DNA from: Prescottella soli
GTDB taxonomy: Bacteria; Actinomycetota; Actinomycetes; Mycobacteriales; Mycobacteriaceae
Assembly: GCF_040024445.1 (NCBI RefSeq)
Contig: NZ_CP157276.1
Location: 1,550,001 to 1,614,000 of the forward strand
Length of the DNA stretch: 64,000 bases
Reading direction: 5' to 3'
A program made the position numbers and the translations under genes. The notes beneath the pieces are model-generated. The model searched no databases. It was given only the letters and a program-made list of their open reading frames with translations, and was not told where the DNA came from. Positions 56,545 to 64,000 of this stretch are shown piece after piece (the stretch's first letter is position 1; the number at the start of each line of letters is the position of its first letter).

Positions 56545-57510
56545 ATGGCCGACTTCGAGATCACGTTCACCACCGGCGCCATCACGCTGCACGGCAGCCT
56601 GCGCCTGCCGGCGGGCGCCGGCGAGGACTCCCCCGTGCCCGCCGTGCTGCTGCTCGCCGGCAGCGGGCCCACCGACCGCAACGGCGACAGCGCGCTGCTG
56701 CCGGGCTCCATCGGCACGCTCGAGTTCCTCGCAGACCTGCTCGAGCAGCACGGGTTCGCGAGCCTGCGCTACGACAAGCTCGGCAGCGGCACCACCGGGC
56801 TCGGCCCGTACGAGCTCGAGGACATCGGCGACCTCGGCTTCTCGGTGTTCACCGAGTCCGCAGCCGCAGCAGTGACCTTCCTCGCCGGCCGGGCCGCCGT
56901 CGACCCGGAGCGGGTGTACGTCGTCGGCCACAGCGAGGGCGCCCTCATCGCGCTCGCCCTCGCCGACAGCGGCGCGAACGTCGCGGGTGTCGGCCTGCTC
57001 GAGCCGCTCGCGGTGCGGCTGCTGGACCTGTTGACCACGCAGATCGACAGCCAGCTCACCGCGGTCGTCGGGGCCGGGCAGCTGCCGGTCGAACTGGCCG
57101 ACGAACTGCGCCTGGCACTGGCCGGTGCCGTCGAGTCGCTGCGCACCGACGCCACACTCAGCGACGACCTGCCCGATCCGCTGCGCGCGGCCGGTCTGGT
57201 GCCGGCGAACGCGCGGGCTCTCGCGGAGGAGGATGCGCTCGATCCGCGTGAGCTCGCGGGACGCCTGCCCGCCGGACTGCCAGTGGTGACGAGCTGCTCC
57301 GCCAAGGACATCCAGCTGATCAGCAGCGACGTCGACGCCCTCGACGCCGCCCTGTCCCACACCGCTCTCACCTCGGTGCGGATGACGACGGCCAACCACG
57401 TGCTCAAGGAGATCGGCGCCGCGGCCTCCACCGGTGCCGACTACATCGAGCCGCTGCCGTGGTCGACCGAGTTCACGAGCGGATTCGAGGGCTGGCTCCG
57501 CAGCCTCTGA
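56545..57510 (+). CDS. Alpha/beta hydrolase
   Basis: 321 residues. Nucleophile elbow GHSEG, an oxyanion region after LLAGSGPTDRNGD, catalytic His likely in TANHVLK. Close to the serine aminopeptidase-like subgroup of alpha/beta hydrolases that includes bacterial esterases. No signal peptide. Substrate unknown. Divergent from the AAA-VWA pair. Confidence 0.88.
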   Translation: MADFEITFTTGAITLHGSLRLPAGAGEDSPVPAVLLLAGSGPTDRNGDSALLPGSIGTLEFLADLLEQHGFASLRYDKLGSGTTGLGPYELEDIGDLGFSVFTESAAAAVTFLAGRAAVDPERVYVVGHSEGALIALALADSGANVAGVGLLEPLAVRLLDLLTTQIDSQLTAVVGAGQLPVELADELRLALAGAVESLRTDATLSDDLPDPLRAAGLVPANARALAEEDALDPRELAGRLPAGLPVVTSCSAKDIQLISSDVDALDAALSHTALTSVRMTTANHVLKEIGAAASTGADYIEPLPWSTEFTSGFEGWLRSL

Positions 57511-57627
57511 CGTCACGTCCGGTGGCCCGGGCGACACGCTCGGCGAAAAACCGAGATGTCGCCGGGCGGACACTGCTGTATGGTTCTCCGTTAACCGACG
57601 GGCACACACGAGAAAGGTACGGTCGCG

Positions 57628-57765
57628 ATGCAGTCGAAAGACTCGGCAATTGCCATGAAGCATGCATATGCCAAGCACGTTTCGAAGCACGTATTTTTCG
57701 CCGTACCGGCGTGGCCCAGCCACGCAGCCTTCTTCAGGTGGCCCCGAGAGACGAGTTCCCCGTAA
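57628..57765 (+). CDS. Possible 45-residue leader ORF in a structured leader
   Basis: ATG with GAAAGGT 8-9 nt upstream; a TATGGT -10 lies about 45 bp earlier. The encoded peptide (MQSKDSAIAMKHAYAK..., ending RETSSP) is rich in Lys and His and has AT-rich codons unlike its neighbours, so the RNA may matter more than the peptide. A 7-bp hairpin (57709-57725, GCGTGGC-CCA-GCCACGC) lies inside it, and its stop codon falls in the loop of the next hairpin. No homologue recognised. Confidence 0.4.
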   Translation: MQSKDSAIAMKHAYAKHVSKHVFFAVPAWPSHAAFFRWPRETSSP

Positions 57766-57782
57766 CCGGAACCTCTCTCGGG
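57743..57782 (+). other. Leader hairpin that competes with the terminator
   Basis: Outer arms CCCGAGAG (57743-57750) and CTCTCGGG (57775-57782), inner arms GTTCC / GGAAC (57755-57759, 57768-57772). The 8-nt loop contains the leader ORF's TAA. Its last two bases are the first two of the terminator stem, so both cannot form fully at once. Confidence 0.55.
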
Positions 57783-57823
57783 CACCCGAAGGCACACCGC
57801 CTCGGGTGCCTTTTCTTTTATTT
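57781..57823 (+). terminator. Canonical intrinsic terminator / attenuator
   Basis: GGCACCCGA (57781-57789) and TCGGGTGCC (57802-57810) form a 9-bp stem, extendable by GG/CC with one bulge, followed by TTTTCTTTTATTT. One of the few terminators in the window with a real U-tract. It ends 21 bp before the start of the next plus-strand gene. Confidence 0.85.
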
Positions 57824-57844
57824 GCTTCCAGTCAGGAGAACCAC

Positions 57845-58090
57845 ATGAAGCTTCGTCTCGGTACTACCGGCACCACCACCCAGGACCTGCCCGGCGATCT
57901 GTCCGGTCAGGTCGTCACGATCGATCTGCGTCACGTCGACCCCGGTCACGACGGCGCGGCGGCGCTGCTCAGCGAACTGCTCGCCCGCGGCGCGGCGCGC
58001 CTGGTCATCTCGGGCACCGACGACGCCAGCGCCCGCGCGCTGCTCGCCTCCGCACAGCACGACGCTCCCCCGTCCGGACTCGCGGCCTGA
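57845..58090 (+). CDS. 81-residue hypothetical protein behind an attenuator
   Basis: ATG preceded by AGGAGAA. The N-terminus is Thr/Gly-rich (KLRLGTTGTTTQDLPGD), followed by an alternating strand-helix pattern (VVTIDLRHV ... ALLSELLARGAARLVISG) that faintly recalls a STAS-like fold. The terminator ends 21 bp upstream, leaving almost no space for a separate promoter, so expression should depend on read-through. No family recognised. Convergent with purH. Confidence 0.65.
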   Translation: MKLRLGTTGTTTQDLPGDLSGQVVTIDLRHVDPGHDGAAALLSELLARGAARLVISGTDDASARALLASAQHDAPPSGLAA

Positions 58091-58134
58091 ACGGCACGCG
58101 AACCCCGGACGAGGGAGCGCAGTAGAGCAGTCGA

Positions 58135-59688
58135 TCAGTGCGCGAAGTGGCGCGCACCGGTCAGGTAGAGCGTGACACCGGCCTCGCGGGCGGCCTCGAT
58201 GACCTCGTTGTCGCGAACCGAACCACCCGGCTGGACGACGGCGCGGACACCGGCGTCGAGCAGAACCTGCAGGCCGTCGGGGAACGGGAAGAACGCGTCG
58301 GACGCGGCCACCGAACCCTTGGCACGGTCACCGGCACGCTGCACCGCGAGGTGCGCGGAGTCGACGCGGTTGACCTGGCCCATGCCGACGCCCACCGAGG
58401 CGCCGTCGTTGGCGAGCAGGATCGCGTTGGACTTCACGGCACGGCATGCGCGCCACGCGAATTCGAGGTCCGCGAGGGTCTTCTCGTCCGCGGCCTCACC
58501 GACGACGAGCGTCCAGTTGGCCGGGTTGTCGCCGTCGGCGTCGAGGACGTCGCGCTCCTGCAGCAGCGTGCCGCCGGAGATCGGGCGCAGTTCGATGCCG
58601 GTCGCGGTGGGCGCGGCAGCTTCGAGCACGCGGATGTTCTTCTTGCGAGTCAGCACCTCGACGGCACCCGGCGCGTACGACGGGGCGATGATGACCTCGG
58701 TGAAGATGTCCGCGACCTGCTCGGCCATCTCGACCGTGACCTCACGGTTGGCGGCGATGACGCCACCGAACGCGCTGACCGGGTCGCACGCGTGCGCCTT
58801 GCGGTGCGCCTCGGCGATGTCGGCGCCGACCGCGATGCCACACGGGTTGGCGTGCTTGATGATCGCGACAGCAGGCTCGGCATGGTCGAACGCGGCGCGC
58901 CACGCGGCGTCACCGTCGGTGTAGTTGTTGTACGACATCTCCTTGCCGTGCAACTGCTTCGCCTGCGCGAGGCCCGCCGGGCCGGCCGGGCTGTCGTACA
59001 GCGCCGCCGCCTGGTGCGGGTTCTCGCCGTAGCGCAGCACCGCGGAACGCTCCCACGTCGCGCCGATCCACCGCGGGAACTGCTCGTCCGACTCGATCAG
59101 CGTCTCCGTCATCCAGGACGCGACCGCGACATCGTAGGACGCGGTGTGCTGGAACGCCTGTGCGGCCAGCGCGGTGCGTTCGAAGAGGTTGAAGCCACCG
59201 GCCTCGACCGCAGCGAGGACGCCCTCATACTTCTTCGGGTCCACGACGACCGCGACAGACGGATGGTTCTTCGCGGCAGCGCGGACCATCGACGGGCCGC
59301 CGATGTCGATCTGCTCGACGCACTCGTCCGGGGTGGCACCCGACGCGACGGTCTGCGTGAACGGGTACAGGTTGACGACCACCAGCTGGAACGCCTCGAT
59401 GCCCAGCTCCTCGAGCTGCGCGAGGTGCTCCGGCTTGCGGGTGTCGGCGAGGACGCCGGCGTGCACGCGGGGGTGCAGCGTCTTGACGCGGCCCTCGAGG
59501 CACTCGGGGAAGCCGGTCAGGTCCTCGACCTTGGTGACCGGGATGCCGGCGTCGGCGATCTTGGCTGCGGTGGAGCCGGTGGAGACCAGCTCCACGCCGG
59601 CCTGGTGCAGGCCGGTGGCCAGTTCGACCAGGCCGGTCTTGTCGTAGACGCTGACGAGTGCGCGGCGCACAGCCTTGCGTTCACTCAC
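58135..59688 (-). CDS. purH: Bifunctional AICAR transformylase/IMP cyclohydrolase
   Basis: Catalyses the last two steps to IMP. 517 residues: N-terminal cyclohydrolase ([28 protein letters not shown]) and C-terminal transformylase ([23 protein letters not shown]). GTG start overlaps the purN stop by 8 bp, so the genes are translationally coupled, as in mycobacteria. Confidence 0.97.
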   Translation of the reverse strand: MSERKAVRRALVSVYDKTGLVELATGLHQAGVELVSTGSTAAKIADAGIPVTKVEDLTGFPECLEGRVKTLHPRVHAGVLADTRKPEHLAQLEELGIEAFQLVVVNLYPFTQTVASGATPDECVEQIDIGGPSMVRAAAKNHPSVAVVVDPKKYEGVLAAVEAGGFNLFERTALAAQAFQHTASYDVAVASWMTETLIESDEQFPRWIGATWERSAVLRYGENPHQAAALYDSPAGPAGLAQAKQLHGKEMSYNNYTDGDAAWRAAFDHAEPAVAIIKHANPCGIAVGADIAEAHRKAHACDPVSAFGGVIAANREVTVEMAEQVADIFTEVIIAPSYAPGAVEVLTRKKNIRVLEAAAPTATGIELRPISGGTLLQERDVLDADGDNPANWTLVVGEAADEKTLADLEFAWRACRAVKSNAILLANDGASVGVGMGQVNRVDSAHLAVQRAGDRAKGSVAASDAFFPFPDGLQVLLDAGVRAVVQPGGSVRDNEVIEAAREAGVTLYLTGARHFAH

Positions 59689-60289
59689 TGGGGATCACGG
59701 CCTTTCGTCCATCGGAAACAACACCTCGGAGGGCGACAGCGGCCACGACCTCGGCCAGCAGTCGTCGTTCAACAGTCTTGATGCGCTCGTGCAAGGTCGC
59801 CTCGTCGTCGCCGGCGTGGACCGCGACGGGTTCCTGCGCCAGGATCGGGCCGGTGTCGATGCCGTCGTCGACCAGGTGGACCGTCGAGCCGGTCACCTTG
59901 ACGCCGTACGCGAGCGCGTCACGCACCGCGTGTGCACCCGGGAACGACGGCAGCAGCGCGGGGTGCGTGTTGATGATGCGGCCACCGAAGCGCCCGAGGA
60001 ACGCGGGGCCGAGGATCTTCATGAAACCGGCGCTGACGACGATGTCGGGCTGGTGCGCGGAGACGGCCTCGGTGAGCGCCAGGTCCCACTCGGCACGGTC
60101 GGCGTGATCGCGCAGCGCGACGCGGAAGTGCGCGATACCGGCGTCGGCGGCGTGCTCGGTCGCAGCGCAGTCGCGGTCGACACCGACCGCGACGATGGTC
60201 GCGGGGTACCCGTCGGCGCGCGTGGCGGCGATGAGCGCCTGCAGCAGGCTGCCCGTCCCCGATGCGAGTACGACGATCCGAGCGGGCAC
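59681..60289 (-). CDS. purN: Phosphoribosylglycinamide formyltransferase
   Basis: Transfers formyl from 10-formyl-THF to GAR. 202 residues from the GTG at 60289: [12 protein letters not shown] phosphate loop and the catalytic Asn-His-Asp set in [15 protein letters not shown] and [14 protein letters not shown] codon at 60322, in frame and 7 nt after AGGAG, could add 11 residues similar to the longer N-termini of mycobacterial PurN. The GTG has no clear ribosome site, so the start is unsettled. Confidence 0.95.
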   Translation of the reverse strand: MPARIVVLASGTGSLLQALIAATRADGYPATIVAVGVDRDCAATEHAADAGIAHFRVALRDHADRAEWDLALTEAVSAHQPDIVVSAGFMKILGPAFLGRFGGRIINTHPALLPSFPGAHAVRDALAYGVKVTGSTVHLVDDGIDTGPILAQEPVAVHAGDDEATLHERIKTVERRLLAEVVAAVALRGVVSDGRKAVIPSE

Positions 60290-60378
60290 TGTGGGCCGCA
60301 GCTGGTCACGCGTGGCAGTCAGCGCACTACTCCTGATTTTCGAGACGGTTCCGGCCGCATCACGGGCCGGGTAAGAGC

Positions 60379-61920
60379 CTAGTCGCTGGGGGTCACCGGA
60401 CCGTCCGGCAGGTCGCCTTCGGCGGACTCGGCGCCCTCCGCGGCGTCGTTCTCCGGCTCCTCGACGACCGCGTCGACAACGGCCTCGACCGTCTGCACCG
60501 GGTCTGCGGCCTCCCCGGTGGCGGACTCGCCCACCACGACCGGGTCCGTCGGCTCCGACACGATCTCGGCGTCGACGACCGTCTCCGTCGTCTCCGTCGT
60601 CTCCGCGGCCGACTGCTCCAGCTCGGGAACGGGCTCCGACCGGTACCGCATCGCAGGACGCTCGAGTCGCTTGACCTCGAAGCTCGGCTCACTGGCCGCC
60701 GTCTCGGGCGTTGTACCTTCCCCGGCCGTCGTCTCCGCCTCGTCACCGGCGGATTCGGTGCCGACCCGACGCGCGAGGAGCACCCCGACGAGGACACCCG
60801 GTACGGCCAGCCAGCCGAACGTGACCAGGCCGAAGGCGAGGGGTTCGACCCCCACGAACCCGTACGACCCGATGTCGCCGCCCGCCAGGGCACCGACCAC
60901 CGCGGCCGACACACCGACGCCCGCCGCGGCGCACAGGACCGTGTACGCGGTCTCCGCCGCAGGCAGGCGCAACCGCCCACAGTCCCGGCCGAGCAGGGCC
61001 CCCACCGTCACCGGTACGACGAGCAGGACGGGCCACGCGCTGCCGACCAGCGCGGTGGGGACACCGCCGAGCACCGGGACCGGCGGCACCGGCCCGGCGA
61101 CGACCTCGAAGACGCTGACCGCCGTCCCGCCCGCGTGTGCGGTGCCGCCGACGAGCACCGCGACGGCACCGACCGCGACGTTCGGCAGGTACAACACCGA
61201 GAGCACGGTCAGGCCGAGGACCCCGACGAATCCGGAATTGTCGTCCAGAAGGCCACCGACCTCGGACCACGACCACACCAGCGACGCGACCGTCGCGGCG
61301 GCACCGGCCGCGAAGAGCAGTCCTGCCGCGCGCGCGGCGGGCCCGGCGGCGGAGGGCAGCCAATCCGGGGCACCCAACCGGGCGCACTCGGGCCGACCGA
61401 TCACCACCGCGACTCCGGCGCACGCCGCGACGAGATGGATGCCCACGACGCCTACGAGGGCCTCGAGCGCGCTCGGCGCCGCCAACGGGATCACGACGGT
61501 GGCGTCGGTGATCACCGCTAGCGCTATCAGCGTCGCCGCCAGCGGACCGGCGACCGCGGCTGCGACGACGCGCGCCGCGTCCCGCAGGGTCGACCGCGGG
61601 GTCATCGCCCGGGCACAGCCGCGCGCGACGGCCCACACGAGCAGCGCCGTCGGCAGCAGCGGAAGAATCCCGAGAGGTGCGTCGGTGATGGTCAGCGGCA
61701 CCTGGTGCAGCGCCAGCCAGCTCGCCGCGATGGCACCGACCGCACCTGTCAGGTCGCTGTTCGACGACACCAAGGTGACGAGCACGGCCGCGCTGATCAG
61801 GACGATCGAGACGCCGGTGGGGCGCAGCGCCACCCCGACCAGTGCACGCACCTGCTCGGACGTGGGGTCGGGGCGGCCGGAAGTATCGCGGCGGGTGCCG
61901 CGAGCAAGCAGAGAAGTCAT
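60379..61920 (-). CDS. perM: DUF6350 integral membrane protein, PerM homologue
   Basis: 513 residues with about ten hydrophobic segments up to residue 385, then an acidic, Thr/Glu-rich cytoplasmic tail of about 120 residues. Family and position (next to purN-purH) match Rv0955, PerM, which M. tuberculosis needs for division under low magnesium and for chronic infection, where it is reported to stabilise FtsB. Start ATG 61920. The gene precedes purN on the same strand. Confidence 0.85.
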   Translation of the reverse strand: MTSLLARGTRRDTSGRPDPTSEQVRALVGVALRPTGVSIVLISAAVLVTLVSSNSDLTGAVGAIAASWLALHQVPLTITDAPLGILPLLPTALLVWAVARGCARAMTPRSTLRDAARVVAAAVAGPLAATLIALAVITDATVVIPLAAPSALEALVGVVGIHLVAACAGVAVVIGRPECARLGAPDWLPSAAGPAARAAGLLFAAGAAATVASLVWSWSEVGGLLDDNSGFVGVLGLTVLSVLYLPNVAVGAVAVLVGGTAHAGGTAVSVFEVVAGPVPPVPVLGGVPTALVGSAWPVLLVVPVTVGALLGRDCGRLRLPAAETAYTVLCAAAGVGVSAAVVGALAGGDIGSYGFVGVEPLAFGLVTFGWLAVPGVLVGVLLARRVGTESAGDEAETTAGEGTTPETAASEPSFEVKRLERPAMRYRSEPVPELEQSAAETTETTETVVDAEIVSEPTDPVVVGESATGEAADPVQTVEAVVDAVVEEPENDAAEGAESAEGDLPDGPVTPSD

Positions 61921-61990
61921 CGGATCGAGGGTCGCACCCGCTCGCGGCGACGCCCCTCAGGCGCGCCGACGCGTGGTGGGGCGCACTGCG

Positions 61991-62863
61991 TCACTTCTTC
62001 TCGTCGTCATCCTTGTGCGTCTGCGCATCGAATGCCTGCGTCGGTGCGCCGGTCGCGTCCGCTGCCGGTGCGCCGGACGATTCGCCGGGCTGCGGGGTCT
62101 GCGGGGTCTGCGGGGTCTGCGGGGTCTGCGGCTGAGTCGACGGTGCCGGCGACTGCTGCGGCATGTGCTGCGTCGGCTGCTGCGCCTGGTACGCCTGGAA
62201 CTGCCCGTACCCGGCCGTCGGCTGCTGCGGGTAGCCCTGCGGCGTCTGCGCGGACTGGCCGTAGCCGGGCATCTGCTGCTGGTAGCCCTGCGGGGCGCCG
62301 TAGCCCTGGGGCGTGCCGTAGCCCTGCTGCGGGGCCTGGGGGTTGTATCCCTGCGGGTGGCCGTACGCGGTCGGGTGGACGTGGGTGCGAGACGGGCGCG
62401 GCTGCGGCATCTTGACGATGTCCGCGCCGAACAGGAACACGGCGACCGCGATCACCGCCTGGACGAACGAGAGGACCAGGATCGCGATCCCGCCGCCGGC
62501 GAGGCTGCCGCCCCCGGGCAGGCTCAGCATGAAGACGAACGACACGAGAAAGCCCACCACCGACGCGACCGCTGCCGGAGCGGTGTGTTCCTGCTTGGGC
62601 AGCAGCGACAGCCCGGCGAGCAGACCGCCGGTCAACAGGAACGCCAGCGGGAGCGCACCACCGCTCTCGAATGCGTCCTGCGTGAACGAGAATCCGAAGC
62701 CGACGGTGGTCGAGTTCTCGACGTACGGGGAGAACCCGAGCAGGAAATTCACGACGCCGAGTGTGAGGACGCCGAGTCCGAGATAGAACGACAGCCCCTT
62801 CGTCCCGTCCGTGCTCGGGGCGTGCGAAGGCTGCCCGTAGGACCCTCCGTCGGTGTAAGTCAT
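61991..62863 (-). CDS. DUF5336 membrane protein with Gln/Pro-rich tail (Rv0954-like)
   Basis: About 290 residues: four membrane helices (about 20-150) and a long cytoplasmic tail rich in Gln, Pro, Gly and Tyr, with PQGYG-type repeats and a PQT repeat run. Rv0954 of M. tuberculosis is linked to the divisome and has the same layout. ATG 62863 has GAGGAGC upstream; a longer frame to 63109 overlaps the DUF2252 gene. The tail could be a low-complexity interaction region. Confidence 0.85.
   Translation of the reverse strand: MTYTDGGSYGQPSHAPSTDGTKGLSFYLGLGVLTLGVVNFLLGFSPYVENSTTVGFGFSFTQDAFESGGALPLAFLLTGGLLAGLSLLPKQEHTAPAAVASVVGFLVSFVFMLSLPGGGSLAGGGIAILVLSFVQAVIAVAVFLFGADIVKMPQPRPSRTHVHPTAYGHPQGYNPQAPQQGYGTPQGYGAPQGYQQQMPGYGQSAQTPQGYPQQPTAGYGQFQAYQAQQPTQHMPQQSPAPSTQPQTPQTPQTPQTPQPGESSGAPAADATGAPTQAFDAQTHKDDDEKK
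62091..62131. repeat. 9-bp tandem repeat, four copies plus a partial copy
   Basis: TGCGGGGTC is repeated at 62091, 62100, 62109 and 62118, then breaks off at 62131. The repeat is in frame and encodes the PQT run in the tail of the DUF5336 protein. Such exact short repeats can change number by slippage. Confidence 0.9.
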
Positions 62864-62945
62864 GTCTGCTCCTCGTCGAGAAATCGCAACGCCATGAACG
62901 CTACCCTCAGTTCGGCGCAGCCAAGTGATCGATGACCGCCGGCGC

Positions 62946-64000
62946 TCACGCCTGCGCGATCCGTCCGGAACCGAGCGCATCGACCAGTGCCGCATGGTCG
63001 CCCGCGTTGCGATCCGCGTATGCGCGGGCGAAAGCGGTGACGGCCTCGTCGAATCCGGACCCCGATCCCAGATACGCGGCGATCGTGACCCGATCACCGG
63101 AACGGGCATGAGCCTGGGCGAGCACTCGCCCGCACAGTCGGCCGTACATCTCCATACCGGACGGCGTCATCGACTCGACCGACGCGGACGCCTTGGCGTC
63201 GCGCAGTTGACGGAGGTAGTAGTCCCGGCGCACCCCGTCCAACCCCTCACCCTGCTGCCAGCCGAGGAAGATGTCGCTCGCCGCCTGCATCACCCGCTGC
63301 CCGCCGACGACCCGTCGACCCTCGCATGGGTAGGACGGGCCGTCGAGATACCGCGAGAGCACCGACCGTTCCACCTCCTTGGCCTGCAGGATCAGCGGAT
63401 CGTCGTCGTCCGCACCGCGCATCAGCAGGATCCAGCAGCGGGTGCCGACGCTGCCCACCCCGACGACTTTCCGTGCCGCCTGGACGAACTCGTACTGTCC
63501 GAAGGGGACCTCGCTCGCGTGGTGCAGCGTGGCCCGGTACTCGTCGAGCCGAGTCCGGAATTCGCGGTACATCGCGTCTGCGTCCTCGTCGGCGAAGACC
63601 TCCTCGATCGGCACGATCAGCGGCGGTCGGCTGACGATCCGACGGCGACCGTCCACCACAGCCGTGAGCTTTTCCAACGCCTGCAAACTGCCGTAGCGCC
63701 AAGACTTCTCGACAGTTTTTCGGCTGGTCCTGCGCGTCGTCGAATCGAGCTCGTCGCGCAGTTGCGCCAGCTCGGTCGTCGGGTCGACGTGCGCGTACCA
63801 GACCGCCAGATTGCCCTGGCCCGCCTGGCTGATCATGGTCTCCCGGTACTCGGCGACGCAGGCGCGGGTGATGCGTGAGCGACGCTTCTCGCCGAATCCG
63901 ATCTGCCGAGCCGCGACCTCGACGCTCGTGACCAAACGTTTGACGTCCCAATCGAAGGGGCCCGGATAGGTCTCGTCGAAATCGTTGAGGTCGAACGCAA
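62946..64000 (-). CDS. DUF2252 family protein (N-terminus beyond the right edge)
   Basis: At least 351 residues; the reading continues past 64000. FDLNDFDETYPGPFDWDVKR near the edge, RKVVGVGSVGTRCWILLM, and the RLCGRVLAQAHARSGD stretch are DUF2252 hallmarks. The family has a kinase-like fold and is widespread in actinobacteria, with unknown substrate. The stop is at 62946. Confidence 0.88.
   Translation of the reverse strand, partial: AFDLNDFDETYPGPFDWDVKRLVTSVEVAARQIGFGEKRRSRITRACVAEYRETMISQAGQGNLAVWYAHVDPTTELAQLRDELDSTTRRTSRKTVEKSWRYGSLQALEKLTAVVDGRRRIVSRPPLIVPIEEVFADEDADAMYREFRTRLDEYRATLHHASEVPFGQYEFVQAARKVVGVGSVGTRCWILLMRGADDDDPLILQAKEVERSVLSRYLDGPSYPCEGRRVVGGQRVMQAASDIFLGWQQGEGLDGVRRDYYLRQLRDAKASASVESMTPSGMEMYGRLCGRVLAQAHARSGDRVTIAAYLGSGSGFDEAVTAFARAYADRNAGDHAALVDALGSGRIAQA

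Overview
The window is GC-rich, densely coded chromosomal DNA from an actinobacterium of the Mycobacteriales, most likely Rhodococcus or a close relative; the species cannot be fixed from sequence alone. The lineage call rests on resuscitation-promoting factors, an MspA-type porin, an EspR-like regulator, a protein O-mannosyltransferase, a PerM homologue, MprAB-PepD, and a zinc-independent ribosomal protein operon carrying an Mrf homologue. Gene order runs parallel to the M. tuberculosis Rv0954-Rv1010 region, read backwards from left to right (ksgA-rpfB-tatD/metG-pabB-rsmI/pmt-arcA ... glpR-rimJ-moeA/glp-galU/5-FCL-ruc-SAF-mscL-moaB2-pepD-mprB-mprA ... VWA-AAA-purH-purN-perM-DUF5336). Lineage-specific cassettes sit between the conserved blocks. 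I see no insertion sequence, prophage or CRISPR array.

Layout. 1-4.5 kb: end of a secreted-protein gene, an LppU-like lipoprotein, ksgA and a tandem pair of rpfB paralogues. 4.5-10.6 kb: pirin, tatD/metG (divergent), a DUF2786 protein and pabB. 10.6-15.1 kb: a 1362-residue HTH-nSTAND-TM-WD40 protein and a 57-residue exported peptide. 15.2-24.7 kb: rsmI/pmt (divergent), secreted PLC-like enzyme, BCCT transporter, DoxX, GntR-SDR pair, arsC, arcA, soxR with its operator, DUF2505 protein. 24.7-30.4 kb: NarL-type two-component system divergent from a MacB-like ABC exporter, an SDR, an EspR homologue and tRNA-Ala(CGC). 30.6-36.7 kb: GlpR, MspA porin, RimJ, a MoeA-like Glp, GalU, 5-formyl-THF cyclo-ligase, and a Ruc-like zinc-ribbon protein behind a CIRCE element. 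36.7-43.3 kb: SAF protein, MscL, MoaB2, PepD, MprB, MprA and a TRIC channel, with matching MprA-type direct repeats in front of pepD and mprA. 43.3-46.1 kb: two divergent Zur-type transcription units encoding cysteine-free bL32, bL31B, bL33, uS14 and uS18, a bL28 paralogue, and Mrf. 46.1-53.1 kb: FecBCD-like importer, AEC transporter, LuxR regulator, amidase, and an ArsR-VOC operon. 53.1-64 kb: VWA and AAA proteins, alpha/beta hydrolase, a structured leader with a canonical terminator placed directly before an 81-residue ORF, purH-purN, PerM, a DUF5336 protein and a truncated DUF2252 protein.

Two themes recur. At least 17 genes have a TANNNT -10 hexamer ending 6-8 nt before the chosen start codon, the signature of leaderless transcription; in two places (6.4 and 16.0 kb) divergent genes share about 20 bp holding both -10 elements. 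Several stress regulons can also be read from operator sequences: MtrA-like (rpfB), SoxR, HrcA/CIRCE, MprA, Zur and ArsR. Together these suggest a region concerned with envelope maintenance, growth resumption, and metal and redox stress.
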